From assembly GCF_028368975.1 (NCBI RefSeq), contig NZ_JAQNDM010000001.1:868001-932000 (forward strand): a stretch of 64,000 nt of DNA, read 5' to 3'. Each line of letters opens with the position of its first letter. Position 1 is the stretch's first letter. This document shows positions 47,201 to 54,170 of the stretch, in pieces. The position numbers and the translations under genes were made by a program. Source of the stretch: Stigmatella ashevillena (GTDB taxonomy: Bacteria; Myxococcota; Myxococcia; Myxococcales; Myxococcaceae). The notes under the pieces are model-generated. The model saw only the letters and a list, made by a program, of their open reading frames with translations, had not been told where the DNA came from and did not search any database.

Positions 47201-47442
47201 GCGTGAAGGAGCGGACGTCACTGGAGAAGATGAAGCCCATGCTCAGCGAGGCCCGGGTGGACTTCACCTCGAAGATTCCCGGCCAGGGCACGGGCGAGTT
47301 CCACGTCGTCCGCAGTGGAAAGGTGGAACGGGTCAAGACCGAGCCCTCCGCGCTCGCCACCGAGCAGCTCTCCGACGATGAGTTGTTGCGCCTCGCCGCG
47401 CGCACCGCCCCGGTAAGCCCCGTCGCCCCCACGGGCTCATGA
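44209..47442 (+). CDS. Dual-ATPase protein: AAA domain plus HerA/DUF87-like domain (module gene 3)
   Basis: 1077 residues from the ATG at 44209, which has GGGGGAG 5 nt upstream (a GTG at 44203 overlaps it). The first ATPase (about 30-380) is AAA/ORC-like: Walker A GDSGCGKT at 70-77, Walker B LVLCVDQLEG at 250-259, sensor VIVISCLHTFW. A middle region (about 440-560) is a beta/alpha block of unknown type (VVIRTSDFPSNPKTTTAVNLG). After a Pro/Lys linker, the second ATPase (about 665-1020) is of HerA/VirB4/FtsK type: GGPGSGKTT at 686-694, ILVDRKGDLAGYA, Walker B VLMFDEADMY, LLLATQSPGDFDYK and WFIGRVKE. Such motors pump or unwind DNA. With the neighbouring nuclease this suggests a DNA-processing or defence complex. 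Confidence 0.78.
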   Translation: MHPNDLRLASFLSDRTEVFHSIQHRHEIWREDPFDVETVHQGARATFERLLLRATTPPGLDSGRILLLLGDSGCGKTHLLRAFRTLAHERSLGFVGYMQMTTSTSNYGRYVLSNLIDSLDQPYHESTESRSGLRKLSDLLLSHCGKVAALLANPEQDAEDIPHLVETAADDLQKQERFKKLDLDLLRALLFLQRDDTRIRSRVLKYLRCEDLSGNDRKVLGELVPRIHDNHPQEMVEHLGQLSAVLGHSLVLCVDQLEGFDIEASNAQAFRRAMHLLCDFAERAPSSVIVISCLHTFWTGLRGQLTQSLLDRIERDPDTLKLENLRTAEEARLITERRLEHLYAVENAPFDPAEPAFPFPHEGFEKLAGLSTREVLDACRLWREQANRTGALPEHFPLQASVSQKKSHAKDDERKVLELDQLWNDFRSTHSTPPPEEDSQLAELLVWALRTSAEEVETGHRFEARRVGESIQVDVSPGDEKLHLALCNKGTQRGGLANQIEQTRKEARGRTPVVIRTSDFPSNPKTTTAVNLGKLISKGGRRAVLEDSDSRALLSLRNFRQQHESRPDFASWLRSAKPLTQLKPLRDILDLDHLRSKTSLETRPPETQVIPPAKDTPEKASTPRQQVAPTDVPKIKLPEPPIKPPETVTSRSAQRSAVRIGEEESLLREPVLLSPNELTQHAAFLGGPGSGKTTLALNVIEQLLLQGIPAILVDRKGDLAGYASEAFWTRPLEDARRTERRALLQERLDVALFTPGHPNGRPLAIPIVPEGLNTLPEFDRQQGTRHAAEALAGMLDYRNSPKDKSCRTLLTQAIDQFIQLSSEDVTLPRLVRFIGDKDPRLVNAAGRLDTKLFDKVADDLDRLNLDARLLLGRDAEKLDMDLLLGRGAHAKPGKTRLSILSTKFLGDNNNVLFWVSQLLIDVTRWLSRNPSPGLQAVLMFDEADMYLPAMRQPSTKQPLENLIKRARSAGLGLLLATQSPGDFDYKCRDNIRSWFIGRVKERTSLEKMKPMLSEARVDFTSKIPGQGTGEFHVVRSGKVERVKTEPSALATEQLSDDELLRLAARTAPVSPVAPTGS

Positions 47443-47464
47443 CCGATCCCCTCATTCTCCTGAT

Positions 47465-47490
47465 ACTCCCTTCGAGGCAGTGAGGGGAGT
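47465..47490 (+). terminator. Possible hairpin after the dual ATPase
   Basis: ACTCCC (47465-47470) and GGGAGT (47485-47490), extended by further weak pairs, lie 22 bp after the ATPase stop. There is no U tract, and the right arm also contains the ribosome site of the next gene. Confidence 0.3.
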
Positions 47491-47496
47491 TCTGGA

Positions 47497-48408
47497 ATGA
47501 GCGGGCACTACCCAAGGATCCGCATCATGGCGAAGAATGGCTCCCTCATCGTTCGTGAGGGTTTGAGCTTCACATTCTTCATGCGACACACCCACACGGA
47601 AGTGGCATAGGCAGTCGAACTGGCGTTGGAAGCCTACCTGAGCGCCATCGGGCCAAGTGCTATCGGCTGGTATATTGATCCGGAAGGTGAGTATCAAAAG
47701 CTGGATGGCACCGGCTGGGTACTCACACGGCAGAAGTTGCGCGAGGGGCGTGGCGGCATCACCCGGCTCTATGACGCACCGGGAAGCGGCGAACCATATC
47801 GCTTCGAATACTACGGCAAAGATCTCCTCACCCCCGCTTTGCACGACACGCAAAACGCGACGTGCGCCCTGAGTTGCTGGCTACCAACGGAGTTCTTGGA
47901 GGAACACGGACCCCACCGTGTTCGAGAACTGGCGTTGCAGATTGCCCGACCCCTCCCCTATTGCTCTGGCTATGCAGGACTGTCCTTCAACGGCGAACTG
48001 GATCTGGTAGGCGTCGAGCAGAAAATCGCTCCGCACTGCTTCCGCCATCCAGGCATCGATGTTCCCTGCTTGGAATCGCTCGGCTGGACGTTGGGCACAC
48101 GCTTCAGAGGTCCGGCATGGCTGACATTCCTCGGCCAGCCGCTTCTTGGAGAACTCGGAGGTCCCGCTGCCCTGCGTTCCCGCCTCCACGCGGCCGGAAC
48201 CACCGTGCAGGAAATGGAGGGCGACAAGGTCTTCATCACGCTCGGTCCATGGCCCGAGGCCGGTGATACCTCGCGTGGCGACAACCTCCCCCCCTATCGC
48301 GAGCTGGCTCACGTGTTGGCGCCCTGGCTCTTCCATGAGCCGAACGGGCAGATGCCCTGCCTCCGCGACGAAGACGTACGCCACTGGGAACGCCGCTTCC
48401 TGGACTGA
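47497..48408 (+). pseudogene. DUF3396 (type VI immunity family) gene broken by an in-frame amber codon
   Basis: An ATG at 47497 with GAGGGGAG just upstream starts a frame reading MSGHYPRIRIMAKNGSLIV and on to TEVA, then TAG at 47608-47610, then continues in the same frame with AVELALEAYLSAIG to a TGA at 48408. Without the TAG the product would be about 302 residues, matching DUF3396 proteins in both halves (SFTFFMRH before, and YCSGYAGLSFNGEL, LGTRFRGPAWLTFLG, ITLGPWPEAGDTSRGDN after). In relatives the position after EVA is often Gln, so CAG to TAG is the simplest origin. No type VI secretion genes are nearby. It may be a recent pseudogene; readthrough or restart at the TTG at 47626 are less likely alternatives. 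Confidence 0.75.
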
Positions 48409-48471
48409 GCTCACCTCCTCTTTGTCCTCCGCCTGGATCTGGTAGGGTCCTATCTCGGAGGTTCTCCCGCA

Positions 48472-49344
48472 GTGTGCCTACCTATTACTTTGGTCGCGCT
48501 TGTGCTCCTCCTCGTAGGAGCCGAGGCACAAGCCCAGCCGAGCACCACCCGAGAGCAACGGCAGCGGCCTCTCACTGTCACCGGGAATCCTGCTGAGCCG
48601 CCGCACGAGATCCGCGTGGCCAAGGGCGTCATCACGGTGCTCCGCACAGACACTCCGATCAAGCGGGACGCGATTGAGGTGGATGGGCGTGGCACTCGAA
48701 TCACGGTGGACGTAGGCGATAGCTCCATCATCCTCGAACCTCTGCTCGAGCTTGGATCCGCTGAGCGCCTGGTTCTGCGCGTACCCTTCGCGGACGGTCA
48801 CGCTCCGGCACAAGCGGTGTTCGTTCTCATGCCAAGTCCGTCCGACGTGGACACACGGATCGACGTGGTACGGCGCGTGCTGCCGGATCCAGCTTGCCAG
48901 GCACCGGCTGCACCATGCGCCGCAGTCACCTCGGCAGATGCCGTCACATCCGGTCTGATCGACGATAGCGGCGTTCAAACCGGAGCGGTTCCCAGCTTCA
49001 TCGACACTGCGAGCGGCTTTGAGTCGCAAGAAGGTGTGTTCTACCGCGCGTGGAATTGGGTGCTGGTGGAAGTGGAGGTCATTCCCCCATCTGGACACCC
49101 CTCGTGGAGGCCAACCCGAGCCATGGTGACGAGCAAGACCGGCAGTGCAGTACCGGTGCGGGCGATGAAAGCAGAGCCGAGCCAGCGATCTCCAGGGAGG
49201 GGGGTGCGGGTGTTCGTAGAAATGGACGTACCGGCTCCCACTGCGGGGCTTGAATTCGTGCTTCAACTGCACGGCGGGGCTGATGCGCCTTCCCTCTCGA
49301 TTCCCACAGTGAAACTGCCGCCAGCAAAGGAGGACAAGCGATGA
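48472..49344 (+). CDS. DUF2381 (TIGR02268) secreted myxobacterial protein
   Basis: 290 residues from a GTG at 48472 with GGAGG at 48457-48461. Signal peptide (PITLVALVLLLVGAEAQA-Q). The body is beta-rich with family landmarks: RVAKGVITVLRTDTPI, ILEPLLELGSAERLVLRVPFADG, a Cys pair near 143-149, and FYRAWNWVLVEVEV. DUF2381 proteins are a myxobacterial paralogous family usually encoded next to Ser/Thr kinases, as here (ATGA overlap with the kinase start). Probably periplasmic and perhaps a sensor partner; no activity is known. Confidence 0.85.
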   Translation: MCLPITLVALVLLLVGAEAQAQPSTTREQRQRPLTVTGNPAEPPHEIRVAKGVITVLRTDTPIKRDAIEVDGRGTRITVDVGDSSIILEPLLELGSAERLVLRVPFADGHAPAQAVFVLMPSPSDVDTRIDVVRRVLPDPACQAPAAPCAAVTSADAVTSGLIDDSGVQTGAVPSFIDTASGFESQEGVFYRAWNWVLVEVEVIPPSGHPSWRPTRAMVTSKTGSAVPVRAMKAEPSQRSPGRGVRVFVEMDVPAPTAGLEFVLQLHGGADAPSLSIPTVKLPPAKEDKR

Positions 49345-51176
49345 TCGGCACAGTCGAGTTATCGCCCGGCACCATCGTTGACGGTTGGCAAGTGGTGGGA
49401 GCCATGGGCAAGGGCGGCTTTGGGACTGTCCACCATGTGGAGAAGGATGGCCAGCCGTGCGCGCTCAAGCTCGCGCTGCACCGAGAGGAGAGCGGCGACG
49501 GTGGGCGGACCCACGCCCGCACACTGCGCGAGGTGCTCATCCTCCTGATGCTGGACCATCCCAACATCGTGAAGCCGCGCTCCTTCGGATACCTGCCCGA
49601 TGGCCGCGTGTACCTCGTGCTGGAGTACGTGGACGGCTGGACGCTGGACCAATGGGTTGAGCGCACGCATCCGACTGCACAGGAGATCGCCCGCGTCTTC
49701 ATGAAGATCGCCGACGCAGCCGCCTATATGCACCGGCGAGGCGTCAAGCACCGGGATTTGAAACTCAAGAACGTCCTGATCCGCAGAGAGGACGGAGAGC
49801 CCATCATCATCGACTTTGGTGCATCGACCTACGAGCACGCCGAGGAGTTGACGGGGGCGGGGCTGCCCCCCGGGACGGATCGTTTCCGCGCCCCGGAAGC
49901 GCTGGGCTTTCTGAGCAAGTTGGGGCGCTTCGGAAAGGAGCGGTACTCGTTCCAAGTGGCGGACGAGATCTTCTCCCTGGGAGTGATGCTCTACGACGTG
50001 CTGACGGACCCCCGCCCCACAGAGCACAAGGGCAAGACTCCCCTCAACAGTCCCGTCCGGTTGATCCCCTTCGGCTCACCGCACAGGGTCAATCCGCGCG
50101 TGCCTCTCGCCATGAGCAACATGGTCATGCACCTCCTGGCGCTTGACCCCAAGCATCGACCCGAGAACATGGAGACAGTACGGCGCGAACTGGAGGAACT
50201 CGCGGAGCACCAGGGGACAGAATACGCAGTGCCGGTACATCTTCCCTCGGAACAAAGAGCACCTGCGCCCGAGGGTAATGAGCGGCCCGGTGAGGTGGCG
50301 CCACCAGAGCTGCGGGGCTGGCCCAGGGTGCGAGCGGTCCCAGGCATGGTGGTTGACCGCATCCGTCGCTGGCCGAACACCATGGCGCTGGCGGGCGTGG
50401 TGGCTGCCGTCATGCTGGCCATTGTGGCTGTCTCTTGGCTCATCCGAGGAGAACGGCCACACTTGCCACTCCCCACCCCGTCCAGAGAGGTCACCACGCC
50501 AACCCTTCCCAGCGCTGGCCCCGCGCTTCCACCTGTGAATTCCTCGCCTGTGTCTGCGCCCGCTCCGACGCACGCATCGGGCCCACTCCCCGCTGCTCCC
50601 GCCACCGCACAGAAGGAAGGTTCACCCGTGAAGACACAGCCCCCAGAAGCCCCCACGGAAGCACGCACCCCACGCGGTTTGAAGACTCCCCCTCGCTTGG
50701 CCTTGTGCAAGGCGCTGCTCCCCGCTGCTGCCATCGCGGCAGGATGCACCGGAGTTCCTGTCAGGCCCGAATCCTTTGAGTGTCCGCCCGGAGCAGTTGA
50801 AGCCATGGAGCGCCTTGGCTGGGACATAGGGGGGAGTGATCGAATCCCCCTCAAACTGGATGAAAGAGGCCCGAGCCGGGGTTATCACTGGTTCACTCCG
50901 GGCCCGGTGACCGGTGTTGTTCCCGCCGAAGCGACCGGCAGCAAGCACGCCCCACCCGGCACCCTCTTTCACGGAAAGCTCTACTTCACCGAGAAGACGG
51001 CGGAATGGCCCCTCGGGGAAGTCATCGCGATTTATGACCACGTAGAGATGCCGGGCAAAGGAAAGTTTCCGGTGTGTGCTGTTTCAACGCTCAACCAAAT
51101 TAGGGAATTGAAGGACGGCACAGCAAAGGCGGCGAGCGTGGCATTCGCAAAGGCTAAAAGACGCTGGGCGCCGTAG
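49341..51176 (+). CDS. Membrane-anchored Ser/Thr protein kinase
   Basis: 611 residues. Kinase domain about 12-290: G-loop MGKGGFGTVH, catalytic Lys in CALKLAL, HRDLKLKN catalytic loop, IIDFGAST (Mg-binding Asp), PEAL in place of APE context, and an insert before helix F. A single membrane helix (about 350-372, TMALAGVVAAVMLAIVAVSWLI) is followed by a long Pro/Thr-rich linker and a C-terminal extracytoplasmic domain (about 455-611) starting LCKALLPAAAIAAGC. All key catalytic residues are present, so it should be active. Translationally coupled to the DUF2381 gene, which may provide or bind the signal. Confidence 0.9.
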   Translation: MIGTVELSPGTIVDGWQVVGAMGKGGFGTVHHVEKDGQPCALKLALHREESGDGGRTHARTLREVLILLMLDHPNIVKPRSFGYLPDGRVYLVLEYVDGWTLDQWVERTHPTAQEIARVFMKIADAAAYMHRRGVKHRDLKLKNVLIRREDGEPIIIDFGASTYEHAEELTGAGLPPGTDRFRAPEALGFLSKLGRFGKERYSFQVADEIFSLGVMLYDVLTDPRPTEHKGKTPLNSPVRLIPFGSPHRVNPRVPLAMSNMVMHLLALDPKHRPENMETVRRELEELAEHQGTEYAVPVHLPSEQRAPAPEGNERPGEVAPPELRGWPRVRAVPGMVVDRIRRWPNTMALAGVVAAVMLAIVAVSWLIRGERPHLPLPTPSREVTTPTLPSAGPALPPVNSSPVSAPAPTHASGPLPAAPATAQKEGSPVKTQPPEAPTEARTPRGLKTPPRLALCKALLPAAAIAAGCTGVPVRPESFECPPGAVEAMERLGWDIGGSDRIPLKLDERGPSRGYHWFTPGPVTGVVPAEATGSKHAPPGTLFHGKLYFTEKTAEWPLGEVIAIYDHVEMPGKGKFPVCAVSTLNQIRELKDGTAKAASVAFAKAKRRWAP

Positions 51177-51228
51177 CCCCTCCAGCCTGGTGACAGCGGT
51201 GGTATCGGAGGCTTCGTGCCACATGGCT

Positions 51229-52038
51229 TCAGCTCAGATGGGGATCTTCCGGCGGGTAGTAGGAGCGCCCCTGCATCGGCTGCAACCCTCCCCCCGGCTC
51301 CTCCAGCTCCACCTCGTCCGAAGGGATGAAGCCTGGCCGGTCCACGCACAACACCGACTGCTCAATCCGCGTGGGGTTGTCGTAGCGGTGGGCAAAGCCC
51401 TTCGGCCAGTGGAAGACCATGCCCTGGAGCACCGCCCTGCCCTGCAGGAGCAAGCCCCCTCCCAGCACCAGCTCGCTCTCCTCCATTTGCTGATGCATGT
51501 GCGTGGGGATGGAGCCTCCCGGCTTGATGCGCAGGCGATAGATGCCGTAGCTGGGCCGCTCGTAAATGATGTCCACGCGGCCGAAGGGCTTGTCCTCCCC
51601 CCCGTAGACGACGTTCCCGTGGCGGCGATGCACCTGAACCGCGGGCACGGCCTGCCCCTCCGGGGCGTCTGGCCACGCAACGCGCACTGTGACCGCCGTC
51701 ACCTGGACATGCGGTGCATCCGGCGAGGGGGGCAGCAACACGTAGCAGGCCACCGCTTCGGCCACCGACTCCAAGGTCTCGAAGCGGCAGGACTCCAGCA
51801 GGAAGCGCAGCTCTCCGGCCAGCCGTCCGTAGTGGACGGTGTGCGCCAGGTGCCCATCCATCGCGGCCTGCCGCGTGTCGAGAAACATGGCCATGTCCAG
51901 GCGCAACCGCTGGACCGCTTCGCCCCCCGGTAGAGAGCTCCCCAGGGTGCACTTCACCGTGAACTCCCTCAACTCGATGACATCCAGGAGACGCCCTTGG
52001 CCATCCGTCTCCACGGGCAGGCGCAGGGGTTCATTCAT
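51229..52038 (-). CDS. FolB-like domain fused to a cupin
   Basis: 269 residues. The N-terminal half (about 18-130) follows the dihydroneopterin aldolase fold (DVIELREFTVKCTLG, RLRLDMAMFLDTRQAA, TVHYGRLAGELRFLLESCRFETLESVAEAVACYVLL) and keeps the substrate-region Tyr (VHYGRL). However, the C-terminal strand where FolB has the catalytic Lys (S-K-P in E. coli) reads VAWPDAP here, so classical aldolase activity is doubtful. Residues about 140-250 are a cupin (IKPGGSIPTHMHQQMEESELVLGGGLLLQG with a metal-type His/Glu set, VFHWPKGFAHRYDN). I infer a pterin-like-binding or scaffold domain joined to a small-molecule cupin; function unknown. Confidence 0.65.
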   Translation of the reverse strand: MNEPLRLPVETDGQGRLLDVIELREFTVKCTLGSSLPGGEAVQRLRLDMAMFLDTRQAAMDGHLAHTVHYGRLAGELRFLLESCRFETLESVAEAVACYVLLPPSPDAPHVQVTAVTVRVAWPDAPEGQAVPAVQVHRRHGNVVYGGEDKPFGRVDIIYERPSYGIYRLRIKPGGSIPTHMHQQMEESELVLGGGLLLQGRAVLQGMVFHWPKGFAHRYDNPTRIEQSVLCVDRPGFIPSDEVELEEPGGGLQPMQGRSYYPPEDPHLS

Positions 52039-52187
52039 GAGGAGGTGCTCCGGTCAGGTGGCTGCGAGGAGGCGTCAGCGTATGAAACTTCGGAAGGCCT
52101 GTCCCCCCATCCCGCAAGAAGCGCTCCGAGGAAGAGGCCGGGCCGCCTCACCTTGACGCCCACCCGAGGGCCGCATCTGCTGGCCCC

Positions 52188-53486
52188 ATGGCCCTCCCGC
52201 CTTCCCTGACTTTGCACGGTGCCACGGAGATCCGCCCGGCCGACGCCAGCGAGCGCGTGCTCCTGCTCGACGCCCTTCGCGGCCTCGCCCTGTGCGGCGT
52301 CTTCGTCTCGAACGCCTATATGCACTTTAGCGGGAGGTATCCCCCTCCCAAGGAAGGGGCCGCCCCCCTGCTGGCCTCGCCGGTGGATCATGCCGCCCAC
52401 CACGTCTTCGAGTTCCTCATCGCCGGCAAGGCGATGACCCTCTTCTCGTTCCTCTTCGGCCTGGGCTTCGCCCTGCAAATGGGCCGGGCCCAAGAGCGGG
52501 GCACGCCCTTCTTTCCCCTGTATGCGCGCCGCCTCACGGTGCTGCTCCTGCTGGGGCTGCTCCACATCTTCGCGCTCTGGTACGGCGATGTCCTGTCCTT
52601 GTATGCCTTGACGGGATTCTTGCTGCTGCTGTTCCGGCAACTCCCCAGCAAGCGGCTGATCCTCTGGAGCCTGGTGTTCATCCTCGGGTTCCCCACCGCC
52701 CTCACGGCCGTCCAGCGGTTCGTGCCACTGCTGGCCAGCTCACCCGAAGTCGTTCAAACCGTGGCCCAAAAGGATCGGCTCCACGCGGAGGCGCTGCGCA
52801 AACAGTCGCAAGCGGTCTTCGCCAGTGGCTCCTACCTGGACACGCTGCGGCCCAACGCCACCATCTACCTGACCCGTCTCTTCCGGCCGATCTTCGTCTC
52901 CTTCGTGTTGATCGCCCTGGGCAGGTTTCTGCTGGGGTTCGTGGCGGGACGGCACCGGCTCCTCCAAGAGCCCGAGCGGAATCAACCGCTGCTGCGCCGA
53001 CTGCTCGGGTGGGGGCTCCTCATGGGCGTGGTGGGAAACAGCGCCACCTTCCTCGTGGGGCAGTGGGCCAATGCCGGGCACATCCCCAAGGGCGCGCCGT
53101 GGATGTTCTTCATGCCCACGGTGTCCGAGATGGGCTCTCTGGGCCTCGCCACCTTTTATATGGCGGGCCTCGCCCTCCTCTTTCAGCGGCCCCGAGGCAA
53201 GAAGTGGCTCTCCGTCCTGGCACCGCCCGGGCAGATGGCGCTGACGAACTACCTGAGCCAGAGCGTCCTCTCCCTCCTCCTGTTCCGCGGCTTCGGACTG
53301 GGGCTCGGAGGCAAGCTGGGCACCCTGGCGTGTTTGACGATCATCTTCGGCCTCTTCTGGATTCAGCTCGCGCTGAGCCACGTGTGGCTGGCGCATTTCC
53401 GCTTCGGCCCCGCCGAATGGCTGTGGCGCTCGCTGACCTACGGCAAGCCCCAGCCGATGCGGATGAACTACGAACGCCTTCGTTGA
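52188..53486 (+). CDS. DUF418 multi-pass membrane protein
   Basis: 432 residues with about nine or ten membrane helices. DUF418/YeiB family: ERVLLLDALRGLALCGVFVSN at the N-terminus, FLFGLGFALQMGRAQERG, LLLLGLLHIFALWYGDVLSLYALTGFLLL, then the C-terminal DUF418 block with PPGQMALTNYLSQSVLSLLLF and WLAHFRFGPAEWLWRSLTYGK. Family function is unestablished, perhaps transport of an envelope component. Its stop overlaps the -35 box of the next promoter. Confidence 0.88.
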   Translation: MALPPSLTLHGATEIRPADASERVLLLDALRGLALCGVFVSNAYMHFSGRYPPPKEGAAPLLASPVDHAAHHVFEFLIAGKAMTLFSFLFGLGFALQMGRAQERGTPFFPLYARRLTVLLLLGLLHIFALWYGDVLSLYALTGFLLLLFRQLPSKRLILWSLVFILGFPTALTAVQRFVPLLASSPEVVQTVAQKDRLHAEALRKQSQAVFASGSYLDTLRPNATIYLTRLFRPIFVSFVLIALGRFLLGFVAGRHRLLQEPERNQPLLRRLLGWGLLMGVVGNSATFLVGQWANAGHIPKGAPWMFFMPTVSEMGSLGLATFYMAGLALLFQRPRGKKWLSVLAPPGQMALTNYLSQSVLSLLLFRGFGLGLGGKLGTLACLTIIFGLFWIQLALSHVWLAHFRFGPAEWLWRSLTYGKPQPMRMNYERLR

Positions 53487-53510
53487 CATCTACGAATCTA
53501 TTCGTATATC
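53483..53510 (+). promoter_or_regulatory. Sigma-70-like promoter with palindromic operator in the spacer
   Basis: TTGACA (53483-53488), a 16-bp spacer and TATATC (53505-53510) make a good housekeeping promoter. Within the spacer sits TACGAAT-CT-ATTCGTA (53491-53506), a perfect 7-bp inverted repeat that overlaps the -10 edge. A repressor bound here would block RNA polymerase. The TAC...GTA half-site form is reminiscent of BlaI/MecI-type operators. Confidence 0.65.
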
Positions 53511-53540
53511 TCTGGCCCATTCCCACAAGGAGCCAGAGCC

Positions 53541-54170
53541 ATGCCCTCGCGGAGCCCGCTTGCCCTCATCGCGGCCGTTTTCTTGGGAGCGTTCCCCCCC
53601 CTCGCGGCCTCCTCCCCGGGAGGCACCTGGGCCGCTTCGCTCGACAAAAGCCAGTGCCAGCTGTTCCTGCGGACAAAAGAGAACCCCTCTTCTCAGTCCG
53701 GGTTCTCGGTGCCGCTCAGCGCCTTGCAAGGGTTGTCCCCTGAAGAAGGGAGCACCGCGCCCTTCCGGCTGGTGCGCGAGGCGGGCACCTTCGCCTTCGA
53801 GGGCCGCTTCTCTCATGAGCAGGGCGCAGGCCACTTCCAGTTCGAGCCCTCCCCGGCTTTCGCCAAGACCCTGGCCGGATGGGGCCATGCCCCGCTGACC
53901 CCGGACGAGCACTACCAGCTGGCCCTCTTCGATCTCACCTCGTCCTGGATCCGGGAGCTGGCGTCACTCGGCTACAAAAACCTCCCGACCCAAGAACTCA
54001 TCCAGGTGGGGCTCTTCCGGGTCACCCCCGCCTTCGTCCGGGAAATGCGCGAGCTGGGCGATGAGCCCATGAGCCTCCAGGATCTCATCAAGCTGAGAAT
54101 CCACGGCATCGACTCAGCCTTCGTCCGCTCGCTGTCCCGCCCCCGCGGGAGGACCCGCGAGAAGCCTTGA
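53541..54170 (+). CDS. Secreted protein with BlaR/M56-type helical repeats
   Basis: 209 residues, ATG with AAGGAGCC upstream. Signal peptide (SPLALIAAVFLGAFPPLAA). The middle (about 25-125) is a beta-rich domain starting TWAASLDKSQCQLFLR. The C-terminal third has tandem repeats of about 23 residues with the pattern (S/T)-x-F-(V/I)-R-E-(M/L) ... LG ... L-x-x-(Q/D)-(E/D)-L-I-x-(V/L) ... (VTPAFVREMRELG, IDSAFVRSLS). Such repeats occur in the extracytoplasmic parts of M56/BlaR1-type peptidases in myxobacteria and acidobacteria. Together with the BlaI-like operator upstream I infer regulation by a BlaI-type repressor encoded elsewhere. The 3' end overlaps the convergent metalloprotease gene by 57 bp. 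Confidence 0.65.
   Translation: MPSRSPLALIAAVFLGAFPPLAASSPGGTWAASLDKSQCQLFLRTKENPSSQSGFSVPLSALQGLSPEEGSTAPFRLVREAGTFAFEGRFSHEQGAGHFQFEPSPAFAKTLAGWGHAPLTPDEHYQLALFDLTSSWIRELASLGYKNLPTQELIQVGLFRVTPAFVREMRELGDEPMSLQDLIKLRIHGIDSAFVRSLSRPRGRTREKP

Noticed and set aside
47497-48408. DUF3396 as evidence for a type VI secretion cluster here
   Set aside because: No secretion or effector genes are nearby, and the gene is interrupted, so only family membership can be claimed.
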